Below are positions 26,021 through 34,921 of a stretch of 64,000 nucleotides of DNA, one piece after another. Made by a program: the position numbers and the translations under genes. This DNA comes from Burkholderia glumae LMG 2196 = ATCC 33617 (lineage in GTDB: Bacteria > Pseudomonadota > Gammaproteobacteria > Burkholderiales > Burkholderiaceae): the NCBI RefSeq assembly GCF_000960995.1, contig NZ_CP009434.1, positions 1,984,001 through 2,048,000 on the forward strand, read 5' to 3'. How positions within the stretch are numbered: the stretch's first letter is position 1; every line of letters starts with the position of its first letter. The notes beneath the pieces were generated by a model. The model did not search any database and was not told the origin of the DNA. It saw only the letters and a program-made list of their open reading frames with translations.

Positions 26021-26512
26021 ATGCCCATGCCCACGTTTCGCCAAGCCGTTGCCGCCGACGTCGATCGTTGCTTCGCGATCGAAACCGCCGCCTATGAAGG
26101 CGACGAAGCCGCCACGCGCGAGAAGATCGCGACGCGCATCGCGCGGTATCCCGCAGGATTTCTGGTGATGGAGCTGGACGGGCAGATCATCGGCTTCATC
26201 AACGGCGGCTGCGCCCATCAGGTGGTGATGGCCGACGAGGCGTTCAAGGAACTGGTCGGACATGACGACGACGCGCCGAACGTGGTGATCATGTCGGTGG
26301 CGATCGATCCGGCGCATCAGGGCAAGGGCTACGCGTCCGCCATGATGGCGCGCTTCGTGTCGGGCATGAGGGCGCTCGGCAAGTCCAGCATCCATCTGAT
26401 GTGCAAGGAGCGGCATGTCGCGCTCTACGAGCGCCTCGGCTATCGCTACGTGAAGCCGTCCAGTTCCGCGCATGGCGGCATGGCGTGGCACGAGATGCAG
26501 ATGGCACTCTGA
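26021..26512 (+). CDS. GNAT acetyltransferase, AANAT-like
   Basis: About 163 aa. The acetyl-CoA-binding motif A reads VAIDPAHQGKGYASAMM, preceded by VVIMSV, and the C-terminal part has HLMCKERHVALYERLGY, the layout of arylalkylamine (serotonin-type) N-acetyltransferases, which acetylate amines. Two close ATGs (26021, 26027) could start it. The amine substrate is not predictable. It is convergent with the cynR-like gene. Confidence 0.8.
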   Translation: MPMPTFRQAVAADVDRCFAIETAAYEGDEAATREKIATRIARYPAGFLVMELDGQIIGFINGGCAHQVVMADEAFKELVGHDDDAPNVVIMSVAIDPAHQGKGYASAMMARFVSGMRALGKSSIHLMCKERHVALYERLGYRYVKPSSSAHGGMAWHEMQMAL

Positions 26513-26562
26513 GGCCCCCCGAGGCGCCGCGCAAACGCCCCGCGGGCGCGGCCGCACGGCGC

Positions 26563-27462
26563 TCAGGCCGGCGCCTGCGCGCACCGCGCGCCTTGCTCCT
26601 GCGCCATCGTCACGAATGCCGCCAACGCCGCGCTGCGATACGCATCGCGGCGCATCAGCAGCGCCACGGTGCGGCGCGGCAGCGCGGGCTTCAGGCCCAC
26701 CAGGCGCAGCCCGGCCTGCTCGCGCGCGATCGCGGCCGGCAGCAGCGTGGCCAGCGCCCCGCGCCGCACCACCTCGACGGCCGCGCTGATCGAATTGACC
26801 TCCATCGCGATGCGCGGCGCCACGCCGTGCCGCCGGCAATAGCGGTCCAGGTGATGACGCGTGGCGAACTCGCCGTTCAGCAGCACCAGCGCCGCGCCGG
26901 CGAACTCGCGCAGCGTCAGCGCCGTGCGCCTGCCCGCATACGGATGCGACTTGCCCACCACCACCGCCAGCGCCTCGACGAACAGCGCCTGCACCTCGAG
27001 ATCGGGCGAACCGGTCTCGCTGAAGGCGATCCCGACGTCGAGCGCATCCTGGGCCAGCAACGGCTCCATGCGCTCCTGCGGCATCTCCAGCACGCTCAGC
27101 GCGATGCTCGGATAGCGGCGGTGATAGCGGTCCAGCAGCGGTCCGATCAGGTAGGGGGCGAAGGTCGGCGTGATGCCGATCCGCAGCGAGCCGCGGCTCA
27201 GTTCGCCGACGTCGTGGATCGCGCGCCGGCCCGCCTCCAGATCCTGCAGCGCGCGCCGCGCGTAGCAGGCATACGCCGCGCCGGCGTCGGTCAGCCGGAT
27301 CGAGCGGCCCGAGCGGTCGAAGAGCGGCACGCCGAGCGTGCCCTCCAGCTGCCGGACCTGCTGCGACAGCGTCGGCTGCGAGACGTGCAGCGCCTCGGCC
27401 GCGCGCGTGAAGTTGCCGTGGTCGGCGACCGCCAGGAAATAACGAATGTGCCGGAGCAGCAC
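26563..27462 (-). CDS. cynR: LysR-family regulator, CynR-like
   Basis: 299 aa. The N-terminal winged helix-turn-helix is clear (FTRAAEALHVSQPTLSQQVRQLE), followed by the LysR effector domain with ITPTFAPYLIGPLL and GVAPRI segments typical of CynR. It is divergent from the cyanase gene, the classic arrangement in which CynR activates cyanate detoxification in response to cyanate. No carbonic anhydrase (cynT) is next to it. Confidence 0.82.
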   Translation of the reverse strand: MLLRHIRYFLAVADHGNFTRAAEALHVSQPTLSQQVRQLEGTLGVPLFDRSGRSIRLTDAGAAYACYARRALQDLEAGRRAIHDVGELSRGSLRIGITPTFAPYLIGPLLDRYHRRYPSIALSVLEMPQERMEPLLAQDALDVGIAFSETGSPDLEVQALFVEALAVVVGKSHPYAGRRTALTLREFAGAALVLLNGEFATRHHLDRYCRRHGVAPRIAMEVNSISAAVEVVRRGALATLLPAAIAREQAGLRLVGLKPALPRRTVALLMRRDAYRSAALAAFVTMAQEQGARCAQAPA

Positions 27463-27482
27463 CGCGCCTCCCGAATACTATT

Positions 27483-27498
27483 GGCCATGCCTATGGCC
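27483..27498. promoter_or_regulatory. Candidate CynR operator dyad
   Basis: A perfect inverted repeat, GGCCAT-gcct-ATGGCC, lies about 20 bases upstream of cynR and 245 upstream of cynS, close to an AT-rich GATAATAAA. It is a plausible LysR-type autoregulatory site; binding is inferred. Confidence 0.45.
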
Positions 27499-27741
27499 GC
27501 GATAATAAACCGGTCTTTGACGCTATCGGCATGCCGGCGCATTCTCTGTCCAGCGCGGCTCGGCCCATTGAGCAGGCGCACGCCAGGCAAGACCTGCTCG
27601 ACGGCGTGCCGAGGTGTCGGGTACGACGCGCTCGCGCGGCGCGCCGTGCCGTGCGAGCGCGCGGCCGCCCGCCGCCGCGCGGGCGGTTCCTTGCATGCCG
27701 GGACCGCCGGCTGGTCCCCGCCCTTTCCCGAGGAGTTCCCC

Positions 27742-28212
27742 ATGACGCAATCGCAGCACAGCCAGACCGCCCGCCAAGCCCTGACCGACGCGATCATCGA
27801 CGCGAAGCTCCGCCACGACCTGACCTTCGAGCAGCTCAGCGAAGGCACCGGCCTGAGCGTGGCCTTCGTCACCGCCGCGCTGCTGGGCCAGCACCCGCTG
27901 CCGGCCGAGGCTGCCCGGCTGGTGGCCGGCAGGCTCGACCTCGGCGAGGATGCCGTGCGCCTGCTGCAGACGATCCCCGTGCGCGGCAGCATCCCCGGCG
28001 GCGTGCCGACCGATCCCACCATCTACCGCTTCTACGAGATCGTGCAGGTATACGGCTCGACGCTGAAGGCGCTGATCCACGAGCAGTTCGGCGACGGCAT
28101 CATCAGCGCGATCGACTTCAGGCTCGATGTGAAGAAGGTGGATGATCCCGAGGGCGGCTCGCGCGCGGTGATCACGCTGGACGGCAAGTACCTGCCCGCC
28201 AGGCCGTTCTGA
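27742..28212 (+). CDS. cynS: Cyanate hydratase (cyanase)
   Basis: 156 aa, the standard length. The three catalytic residues of cyanase are present at the expected numbers: Arg96 and Glu99 in IYRFYEIVQ and Ser122 in GIISAIDF. It converts cyanate and bicarbonate to ammonia and carbon dioxide, working as a cytoplasmic decamer. ATG at 27742 follows AGGAG; the frame is open far upstream but that part has no family similarity. Divergent from cynR, which probably controls it. Confidence 0.96.
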   Translation: MTQSQHSQTARQALTDAIIDAKLRHDLTFEQLSEGTGLSVAFVTAALLGQHPLPAEAARLVAGRLDLGEDAVRLLQTIPVRGSIPGGVPTDPTIYRFYEIVQVYGSTLKALIHEQFGDGIISAIDFRLDVKKVDDPEGGSRAVITLDGKYLPARPF

Positions 28213-28610
28213 GCGGCCGGCGAGCGCCGTGCCGCGCGCCGCCGCGGGCGCGAAAGATGCGAGGGCCGCGCCCCGGCCGACTGCGGCGGCACCGCGAACG
28301 GCGGCCGTGCATGGCCATGCGCGGCCGGGAAGCGAACCACACCCGAACGGGACTGCGCAACGGGCAGCCCGGCCGCGATCGCGGCACGCGGGCCGCCGCC
28401 GAGCCAACGGCATCGCGTCCGCCTGGCGTCACGCCGCGCGCCTGCCCGGCCGCGCGGCCCGCTCGCGGATCGCTAGCGGATCGCACGAGGTGGACGCGGC
28501 ACCATCGTCATCGACCTGCTACATTGCCCGAAGCCGTCGGCCGAGATGCCCGCGGCTGCGCACGATCGTCGTGCGCTCCACCCCATGGCAACTTTCAGGA
28601 GAAACTCGAT
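28213..28610. other. Intergenic region between cynS and the DUF4148-type gene
   Basis: 398 GC-rich bases with no convincing gene. The last part carries the ribosome site AGGAG (about 28597) of the next gene. No strong terminator was found after cynS. Confidence 0.5.
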
Positions 28611-28931
28611 ATGCGTCCTCTTCGCAAGCTGTCTCTCGCCGCTCTCACGCTGTCCCTGACGCTCGGCCTGTCCGGCGTGGCACTGGCCCAGACCCCCGCC
28701 TCCGATCCGGCGGCCGCCGCCCCGGCCAGCGCCCCGAGCAAGGCCGAGAAGCGCAAGCAGGCCCGCGCGCAGCACAGGGCCGAACGCAAGGCTGCCCGCG
28801 CGAAGAACAGCGCCGAGCTGAAGAAGCTGGAAGACAACGGCTACAAGCCGGCGGCGAACGATCCGAACTATCCGCAGGATCTGCAGAACGCCGAGAAGCG
28901 TGCCGCCGGCGCGGCGTCGTCCGGGCAGTAA
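28611..28931 (+). CDS. Small secreted DUF4148-like protein
   Basis: 106 aa. A clear signal peptide (about residues 1-26, ending VALAQ) is followed by an Ala/Pro linker, a Lys/Arg-rich helix, and a C-terminal motif LKKLEDNGYKPAANDPNYPQ plus a short helix. That motif matches the DUF4148 family, abundant in Burkholderia and of unknown function, probably periplasmic. ATG at 28611 lies 9 bases after AGGAG. A hairpin with T-tract follows at 28962-28988. Confidence 0.8.
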   Translation: MRPLRKLSLAALTLSLTLGLSGVALAQTPASDPAAAAPASAPSKAEKRKQARAQHRAERKAARAKNSAELKKLEDNGYKPAANDPNYPQDLQNAEKRAAGAASSGQ

Positions 28932-28961
28932 GCGGCGCGGCAGCGCGGGCCCGACCTGAAA

Positions 28962-28988
28962 CCGGCGGCGGCTCGGGCCGCCGGTTTT
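28962..28988 (+). terminator. Rho-independent terminator after the DUF4148-like gene
   Basis: Perfect 8-bp stem CCGGCGGC / GCCGCCGG with a 7-base loop, followed by TTTT. It starts about 30 bases after the stop codon. Confidence 0.8.
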
Positions 28989-29720
28989 GCGTCCAGGCAC
29001 GGCGGCCCGGCTCTTGCGCCGCTTTCGGTGTGCGTCGCCGCCGGCGGAAAATGGCCGGCGCCGCGCATGAATGTCGGCACTTCCCCCGTGCAGAATTGAT
29101 TCAACGAAATCGATCACCGGATAACGAGCCGACGTGCCGTCAATCAGAATCACCCATTGATGCAGTTCACAAGCCGATATCGCCTATGGCATATCGGCTC
29201 GCCATGCCTTCTCGGCACGGCCTCGCCGGCAATATCGGCCAAGCGGTCCGATATCGGATACCGGTCGACGCGGCTGGTTTGACTCTCCTGCCCGCCGCTT
29301 GGCGGATCGACTGATTCGCCCGGCAAAGCGGGGCGACGATCCATTCACTACGCGATGCCGCCACGTTCGGCGGCCGGCAACCGCGCGGCACGCCTGCCGC
29401 TTTCGGCAAGGCCCGGCTCGGGATCGGCTCGTGTTCAATCGTGTTCCATCGCAGGTCGACCGACACGCCGGAAGCACTGCCCCCGGTGCAACGGGCTGCC
29501 GCCCGAGCGGCCAGACGCCGTTGCGCTGGCCAGGCCCGCGCGATGCGCGCCGAGCGACGCATGACTGTATCGCTTCGCCCGGCCGGCATTCCGAACCATT
29601 CACATTCCTGCAAACAAGACAGTGCATGCTGCCCGGGATCGGTAGCCAAGCTTGCCACAACGGGGCTGGCGGGGGCTGGCGACCTTGTTTCACTGATCTC
29701 CTCTTTCTCCGCACTCCTAC
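28989..29720. other. Gene-poor spacer with a long hairpin
   Basis: About 730 bases without a convincing gene. Around 29170-29270 the sequence repeatedly contains ATATCGG/CCGATAT elements, including a strong hairpin at 29172-29199. Open frames here have biased composition and no recognisable family. Confidence 0.5.
29172..29199. repeat. Inverted repeat able to form a hairpin
   Basis: AGCCGATAT (29172-29180) and ATATCGGCT (29191-29199) are perfect arms; inside them GCC and GGC extend the stem past one bulged base, closing on a TAT loop. No T-tract follows. Further CCGATAT-type copies lie within the next 75 bases. Confidence 0.7.
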
Positions 29721-29900
29721 ATGACCACACTAGCGCGTCGCCTTTTCATTCCGGATATTTCATGGCGCAGCACGGCGCTTCTTTGCGCGAGCCTGCTGCT
29801 TGCCGCCTGCGGCGGCGGCGATGACCCGCCCCAAGCGACGTCGGCGACCACCCCGGCCCCGGCCGCCTGCTCGACGCGCCACTGCGCCCCGGCTCCCTGA
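29721..29900 (+). CDS. Very small lipoprotein upstream of phospholipase C
   Basis: 59 aa starting MTTLARRLFIPDISWRSTAL. A hydrophobic segment ends in the lipobox LLAAC, followed by GGGDD, the form seen in many Burkholderia lipoproteins, so the mature peptide would be only about 30 residues with two further Cys. It ends 31 bases before the phospholipase gene on the same strand. There is no clear ribosome site. It may be a genuine mini-lipoprotein or the stump of a longer gene. Confidence 0.5.
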   Translation: MTTLARRLFIPDISWRSTALLCASLLLAACGGGDDPPQATSATTPAPAACSTRHCAPAP

Positions 29901-29931
29901 GCCGCGCCTTCTTTATCCGGACGCTTCTCCA

Positions 29932-32199
29932 ATGACATTCAGCTCTTCCAAACGCCGGTTCCTGAAGACCTCGCTCGGCGGCGCGGCGGCCGCCGCCACG
30001 CTGTCGGCGTTTCCGCCGGCGATCCGGCGCGCGCTCGCGATCGACGCCAACAACGCCACCGGCACCATCCAGGACGTGCAGCACGTGGTGCTGCTGATGC
30101 TCGAGAACCGCTCGTTCGACAGCTACTTCGGCACCTTCCGCGGCGTGCGCGGCTACGGCGACCGCTTCGCGATTCCGTCGCCGGGCGCCGCCAACATCTT
30201 CCACCAGAGCTATACGAAGGCCGGCGTGACCAGCACGCTCACGCCGTATCACCTCGACGAGACGCAGGGCAACGCGCTGCGCGCCGGGGGCACGCCGCAC
30301 ACCTGGAACGATGCGCAGGCGGCCTGGGACAACGGCCGCATGTCGGCCTGGCCCACCGCCAAGACCCCGCTCTCGCTCGGCTACTACGAGAACGCCGAGG
30401 TGCCGTTCCATCGCGCGCTGGCCGACGCGTTCACGCTGTGCGACGCCTACCACTGCGGCATGCACACCGGCACGATCGCCAACCGCCTGTTCTACTGGAG
30501 CGGCACCAACGGCCCGAGCGGGATCAGCCCGGCCGACGGCAGCGCGGTGCGCGTGGCGGCGCTCAACAACGAGTTCAACGGCGGCAACGACATCGGCCCC
30601 TCCACCTCGGGCTGGACCTGGACCACCTATGCGGACCGCTTGCAGGCGGCAGGCGTGGGCTGGAAGGTGTACCAGAGCCTGGTCGACAACTTCGGCTGCA
30701 ACGAGATGATGGGCTTCCGCCACTGGCGGGCGGCGATCGAGCAGATGCCGGCCGCGCGGCGGCCGGTGTACGTCTCGACCGTGGACATCAACCAGGCCGT
30801 GACCGCGGCCGGCCCGTTCTACGATCCCGCCATCGACGACGCGCTGAGCCCGCTCGCCAAGGGCTTCGGCAATACCATGCCGCAGGGCTTCCTCGAAACC
30901 TTCCGCGACGACATCCAGAACGGCACGCTGCCTTCCGTGTCGTGGATCATTCCGCCCTCGTACTACAGCGAGCATCCGGGGCCGTCGAGCCCCACGCAGG
31001 GCGGCTGGTACATTCAGGAGGTGCTCGACGCGCTGACCGCGAATCCGGACGTGTGGAGCAAGACCGTGCTGATCGTGAACTACGACGAGAACGACGGCTT
31101 CTTCGACCACTTGCCGCCGCCGAGCGCCCCCTCGCACAACCCCGACGGCACGCTGGCGGGCGGCAGCACGCTGGCCGATGCCGAGATGGCGCCGGAGTAC
31201 CACAACTACACGCCGGCCACCGCCAACCAGCCCGCCATCGACGGCCGCCCTTACGGCCCCGGCCCGCGCGTGCCGATGTGGGTGATCTCGCCGTGGAGCC
31301 GCGGCGGCTTCGTCAATTCACAGGTATTCGACCACACCTCCACGCTGCGCTTCCTCGAGCAGCGTTTCGGCGTGGCCGAGCCGCAGATCAGCCGCTACCG
31401 CCGCACCGTCTGCGGCGATCTCACCTCGTGCTTCAACTTCGTGTCGCCCAACGACGGCGCGCTGCCGACGCTGTCGGGCCGCACCACCAAGGTCGGCGCC
31501 GATTCGCTGGCCGCCTCGCAGGCCGCCGCGCACGCGATTCCCGTGCCGAGCGCCTCCGCCACTTCGGCGCTGCCCGCGCAGGCCACCGGCACGCGGCCGT
31601 CGCGCGCGCTGCCTTACGAATTGCATACCACCGCGCATCCGTCGAGCGCCGTCATCACGCTCGAATTCATGAACGCGAGCCTCGCGCAGACGGGGGCGGT
31701 GTTCCACGTCTACGATCGCCTTCACCTGGACCGGATTCCGCGCCGCTACGTGGTGGAGGCGGGCAAATCGCTGAGCGGCAGCTGGACGCCGGCTGCCGCC
31801 GACCAAGGCAGCTACGATCTGTGGGTGCTCGGGCCGAACGGCTATCACCGCGAATACGTCGGCAACCTGGGGGATATCGCGGCCGGCGCGGACCCCGAAG
31901 TGCAGATCTGCTACCAGCCTTGCGATGCCTCGGCGCTGAGCGTGAAGCTGTTCAATCGCGGCAGCACGCCGACCACCTTCACGGTGACGGCGAACGCCTA
32001 TCGCAGCGACGGCCCCTGGACGCTCGCGGTCGCCGCCAACGGCTCGGGCGAGTTGAGCTGGAGCGTCGCCGAACATGGCAACTGGTATGACTTCACGGTC
32101 AGCAGCAGCAATGCGCCGAGCTTCAAGCGGCGCTTCGCGGGACGCATCGAGACCGGTCGGGACTCGGTATCCGACCCGGCGATGGGCCTGAGCAGCTGA
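29932..32199 (+). CDS. Tat-exported phosphocholine-type phospholipase C
   Basis: 755 aa. The N-terminus has the Tat motif SKRRFLKTS and a hydrophobic stretch. The catalytic AcpA/PlcC-type phosphoesterase domain (about residues 45-430) begins HVVLLMLENRSFDSYFG, has the nucleophile region HTGTIANR and the metal-site motif NYDENDGFFDH. Two C-terminal beta domains of the phospholipase C type follow (about 540-625 and 640-725). Family members cleave phosphatidylcholine or sphingomyelin outside the cell, releasing phosphocholine, and serve virulence or phosphate supply. ATG at 29932 puts the Tat motif at residue 6; the ribosome site is weak. Confidence 0.92.
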   Translation: MTFSSSKRRFLKTSLGGAAAAATLSAFPPAIRRALAIDANNATGTIQDVQHVVLLMLENRSFDSYFGTFRGVRGYGDRFAIPSPGAANIFHQSYTKAGVTSTLTPYHLDETQGNALRAGGTPHTWNDAQAAWDNGRMSAWPTAKTPLSLGYYENAEVPFHRALADAFTLCDAYHCGMHTGTIANRLFYWSGTNGPSGISPADGSAVRVAALNNEFNGGNDIGPSTSGWTWTTYADRLQAAGVGWKVYQSLVDNFGCNEMMGFRHWRAAIEQMPAARRPVYVSTVDINQAVTAAGPFYDPAIDDALSPLAKGFGNTMPQGFLETFRDDIQNGTLPSVSWIIPPSYYSEHPGPSSPTQGGWYIQEVLDALTANPDVWSKTVLIVNYDENDGFFDHLPPPSAPSHNPDGTLAGGSTLADAEMAPEYHNYTPATANQPAIDGRPYGPGPRVPMWVISPWSRGGFVNSQVFDHTSTLRFLEQRFGVAEPQISRYRRTVCGDLTSCFNFVSPNDGALPTLSGRTTKVGADSLAASQAAAHAIPVPSASATSALPAQATGTRPSRALPYELHTTAHPSSAVITLEFMNASLAQTGAVFHVYDRLHLDRIPRRYVVEAGKSLSGSWTPAAADQGSYDLWVLGPNGYHREYVGNLGDIAAGADPEVQICYQPCDASALSVKLFNRGSTPTTFTVTANAYRSDGPWTLAVAANGSGELSWSVAEHGNWYDFTVSSSNAPSFKRRFAGRIETGRDSVSDPAMGLSS

Positions 32200-32846
32200 G
32201 TCGGCGGCGGGTCGAGCGCTCGTTCGCGCCACGCGCGTCGGGCCGGCCCGCCAGGTCTTCCGGTTTCGGCGCCAGCCGGCGCGCCGCGTGCCGGCCTGCC
32301 TCGCCGCCGAACCCATGTCCCGTCGAGCCGCCCCACGGCGGCTCGAATGAGCGACGCGCGCAGCGAGTGGCCGGACCGATCCGGCATGCCGGACGTTGAT
32401 TGCTGCGCCCATTGCCCCCGCTGCACAAGCGCATCGCGCGGCCGCAACCACACCGCTGCCGCGAGCGCCGCTGCCCGCTGCCCGCTGCCTGGCGGCGCCC
32501 TGCTCCCTCATGCCGCCGCGCCGGCGCCACCCGTTGCGGCCGGCGTCTCATCGCGCGTTGTCGCTACGCCGCGACTAGTGTTTGTACCAATGATAAGACG
32601 TGTATCGGAACGGTCCGATACTTCATTGGTTGTTCACCGCCCTCGCCAATACACTACGTGCACACTGCGGGCCACAAAAAAGACGGCAGGCCGGGACACG
32701 ATCCGGAACTGCCGCGCAGAGAACAGTTTGGCACCGGCATAAAAGCGTCTCAGTCGAGAGATGTCTGGAGTAAGGCTTCGATATCGCACTCCAAATCCCT
32801 TACAGATCGATGTAGTGAACAATTCATCACGAGAGGGCATTCCACT
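32200..32846. other. Leader region of the GH54 gene, with nested dyads
   Basis: 647 bases without a convincing gene. The right half (from about 32575) is clearly less GC-rich than the surroundings and holds a nested pair of inverted repeats at 32586-32630, which look like regulator sites for the arabinofuranosidase gene. Confidence 0.5.
32586..32630. promoter_or_regulatory. Nested palindromic operator-like site
   Basis: Inner dyad GTATCGGA (32602-32609) and TCCGATAC (32614-32621), spacer ACGG. Outer dyad ACCAATGA (32586-32593) and TCATTGGT (32623-32630). Both are perfect over 8 bases. The position, about 220 bases before the GH54 start, suits a transcription regulator site; the protein is unknown. 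Confidence 0.55.
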
Positions 32847-34409
32847 ATGTTGCGCATATCTTTGACTCGCACCCTTCGGGGAGCGCTGTTTTTCTGGTTG
32901 GCTTTTCTTTTGATCGGCCCGGGCCTGTCGATGGCCGCGAGTCTCGATAGTCCGAATCTGTTGCCATGCGACATCTATGCAAATGCTGGAACCGCTTGCG
33001 TGGCGGCCCACAGCACGACGCGGGCACTCTTCAAGTCGTTCAACGGTTCGCTTTATCAGGTCAAGCGGGCGTCCGACGGTCAAACCATGGATATTCCCTT
33101 GCTAGCCAAAGGCGGCTACGCCAACGCGGCGGCGCAGGACAAGTTCTGCGCCGGGACGACTTGCATGATTACCATCATCTACGACCAGACCTCCTACCAC
33201 AACGATCTGACGATCGAAGGCAGAGGCGGCAATGGCGGACCCGATACCGGGGTGCCTGCCGATGCGCTTCCCACTACTGCCGGCGGGGTCAAGGTGTATG
33301 GAGCCTCGTTTTCCGGCGGCATGGGTTACCGCAACGAGTCGGCCTCCGGCGTGGCTCGAGGCGGCAACCCCGAAGGGCTCTACATGGTGACGTCCGGCAC
33401 GCACTACAACAGTGGTTGCTGCTTCGACTACGGCAACGCCGAGACCTCGAACAACGACACCGGCAACGGCCACATGGATTCAATCAACTTCGGCAACGAA
33501 TGTTGGTTCGCGCCCTGCAGCGGCAGCGGGCCCTGGGTGCAGGCGGATCTCGAGAATGGCTTGTTCCAATCCGGCGCCGGCCCCAGCCAGAATCCGGCCA
33601 ATACCGGTGATACCGAGCCCTTCGTGACCGCGATGTTGAAAAACAATGGTCGAACCACGTTCACGCTGAAACATGGCAACGCGCAGAGCGGGGCGCTCGC
33701 GACCAGTTATTCGGGCAGCCTGCCGACCAATGGCTATCAGCCGATGTCTCTGGAAGGCTCCATCGTGCTTGGCACGGGTGGCGACAACAGCAATGGCTCG
33801 ATCGGCTCGTTCTTCGAAGGCGTGATGACCCAGGGCGTGCCTAGCGACGCGACCGACGACGCCGTCCAAAACAACATCATTGCCGTGGGTTATGGCGGCC
33901 CGACGGCCAAATCGGGCGAGCTGACGGCGGACTCGACTATTTCGCTGAATGCCACCACGCCTTGCTGCACGACTCGCTACATCAGCCTTCAGGCAGGCGG
34001 CAACGCGCAAAGCAAGGTGGTGGACACCGAAGCGGTGGCGGCAAACAGCGGAGCGGCCGCGAAACAGGACGGCTCCTGGATCGTGCGGGCCGGCCTTGCC
34101 GATCCGAGCTGCTATTCGTTCGAATCGCGTGACAATCCGGGTGCGTTCATGCGCCACTACAATTATCACGTGTATCTTCAGCCGATGGACGGTACGCAAC
34201 AGTACCGTGAGGACGCGACGTTCTGCGCCGAGCCCGCCAAGAACGGCAAGGGAACGTCGTTCCACTCCTACAACTACCCTACGCGATACCTGCGCCATTT
34301 CGCCAACGTGCTCTACGTGAGCAGTGACGGCGGCCCCAACGATTTCGACAACGCGAATTCGTGGGCCGATGACGTTAGCTGGGTCATCGCCGCCCCGTGG
34401 GCGCCTTGA
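32847..34409 (+). CDS. Secreted GH54 alpha-L-arabinofuranosidase with CBM42 (AbfB) domain
   Basis: 520 aa. Signal peptide about residues 1-31. The catalytic GH54 domain opens PCDIYANAGTACVAAHSTTRA and contains both catalytic acids in their known settings: Glu in ADLENGLF (about 235) and Asp in GGDNSNGS (about 312). The C-terminal AbfB/CBM42 domain (about 385-520) has the repeated SFESRDNPG.F.RHYNY / SYNYPTRYLRH motifs that bind arabinose side chains. It would release arabinose from arabinoxylan or arabinan outside the cell. AGAGGG precedes ATG 32847. GH54 enzymes are mostly fungal, and this gene is less GC-rich than its neighbours, so transfer is likely. Confidence 0.93.
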   Translation: MLRISLTRTLRGALFFWLAFLLIGPGLSMAASLDSPNLLPCDIYANAGTACVAAHSTTRALFKSFNGSLYQVKRASDGQTMDIPLLAKGGYANAAAQDKFCAGTTCMITIIYDQTSYHNDLTIEGRGGNGGPDTGVPADALPTTAGGVKVYGASFSGGMGYRNESASGVARGGNPEGLYMVTSGTHYNSGCCFDYGNAETSNNDTGNGHMDSINFGNECWFAPCSGSGPWVQADLENGLFQSGAGPSQNPANTGDTEPFVTAMLKNNGRTTFTLKHGNAQSGALATSYSGSLPTNGYQPMSLEGSIVLGTGGDNSNGSIGSFFEGVMTQGVPSDATDDAVQNNIIAVGYGGPTAKSGELTADSTISLNATTPCCTTRYISLQAGGNAQSKVVDTEAVAANSGAAAKQDGSWIVRAGLADPSCYSFESRDNPGAFMRHYNYHVYLQPMDGTQQYREDATFCAEPAKNGKGTSFHSYNYPTRYLRHFANVLYVSSDGGPNDFDNANSWADDVSWVIAAPWAP

Positions 34410-34512
34410 GGCCGGGGCAAGCGCGAAGCGCTGCGCGCCTGGATAGGCGGGCAGCCGCAACACCGCGCATCGGCTCGCACTGCGTCGATGCATCCAGATC
34501 GGCGGCGGCCGC

Positions 34513-34761
34513 CTAGTCGGCCGGATCTCGAACCAGCTCGCGCAAGCGGGCGAGATTGTCGCGAAAGGCCGCGCACGCGGCCGCATCGAGAGCCATGCCG
34601 ACTTCGTCGCTCATCGCCTCGAACAGCGCGATGACGCCGCGCCCCATCGCCCGGGTCTCGGCGTCCAGTTCGAGAGCGGAGCGGCCGCACGTCATGTCCT
34701 GCAGGAGCCCTTCGGCATTGCGCAGGACGGTGGCGTAGCTGAGGCGGGGTTGGTCGGTCAT
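34513..34761 (-). CDS. Small protein of unknown function
   Basis: 82 aa, predicted mostly helical, cytoplasmic, with one Cys and no recognised motif (begins MTDQPRLSYATVLRNAEGLL). ATG at 34761 has GGAG 6 bases upstream, which supports translation. It lies between the GH54 gene and a chemoreceptor gene and shares the latter's strand. Confidence 0.6.
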   Translation of the reverse strand: MTDQPRLSYATVLRNAEGLLQDMTCGRSALELDAETRAMGRGVIALFEAMSDEVGMALDAAACAAFRDNLARLRELVRDPAD

Positions 34762-34921
34762 GGTCGGCTCCGGCGGAAAAAGGTGCCCGGCGCGGCCCGC
34801 CGGGCATGAGGTAATGAGCACCAGAAGCCGATCGGCGGCAGGCGCCGCCACGGCATCACCTCGTGCCTGCGCATGCGCAAGCGCCGCTGCCGGTCAGGCC
34901 GAACGGCCGCCTGCCTGCGCG

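Noticed and set aside
26401..27741. A long in-frame upstream extension of the cyanase gene
   Set aside because: The extension has shadow-like composition and overlaps cynR; the start at 27742 gives the exact family length and catalytic numbering.
29167..29730. Open frames on both strands in the spacer before the phospholipase gene
   Set aside because: No family motif, biased composition and no ribosome site; the small lipoprotein at 29721 is better supported.
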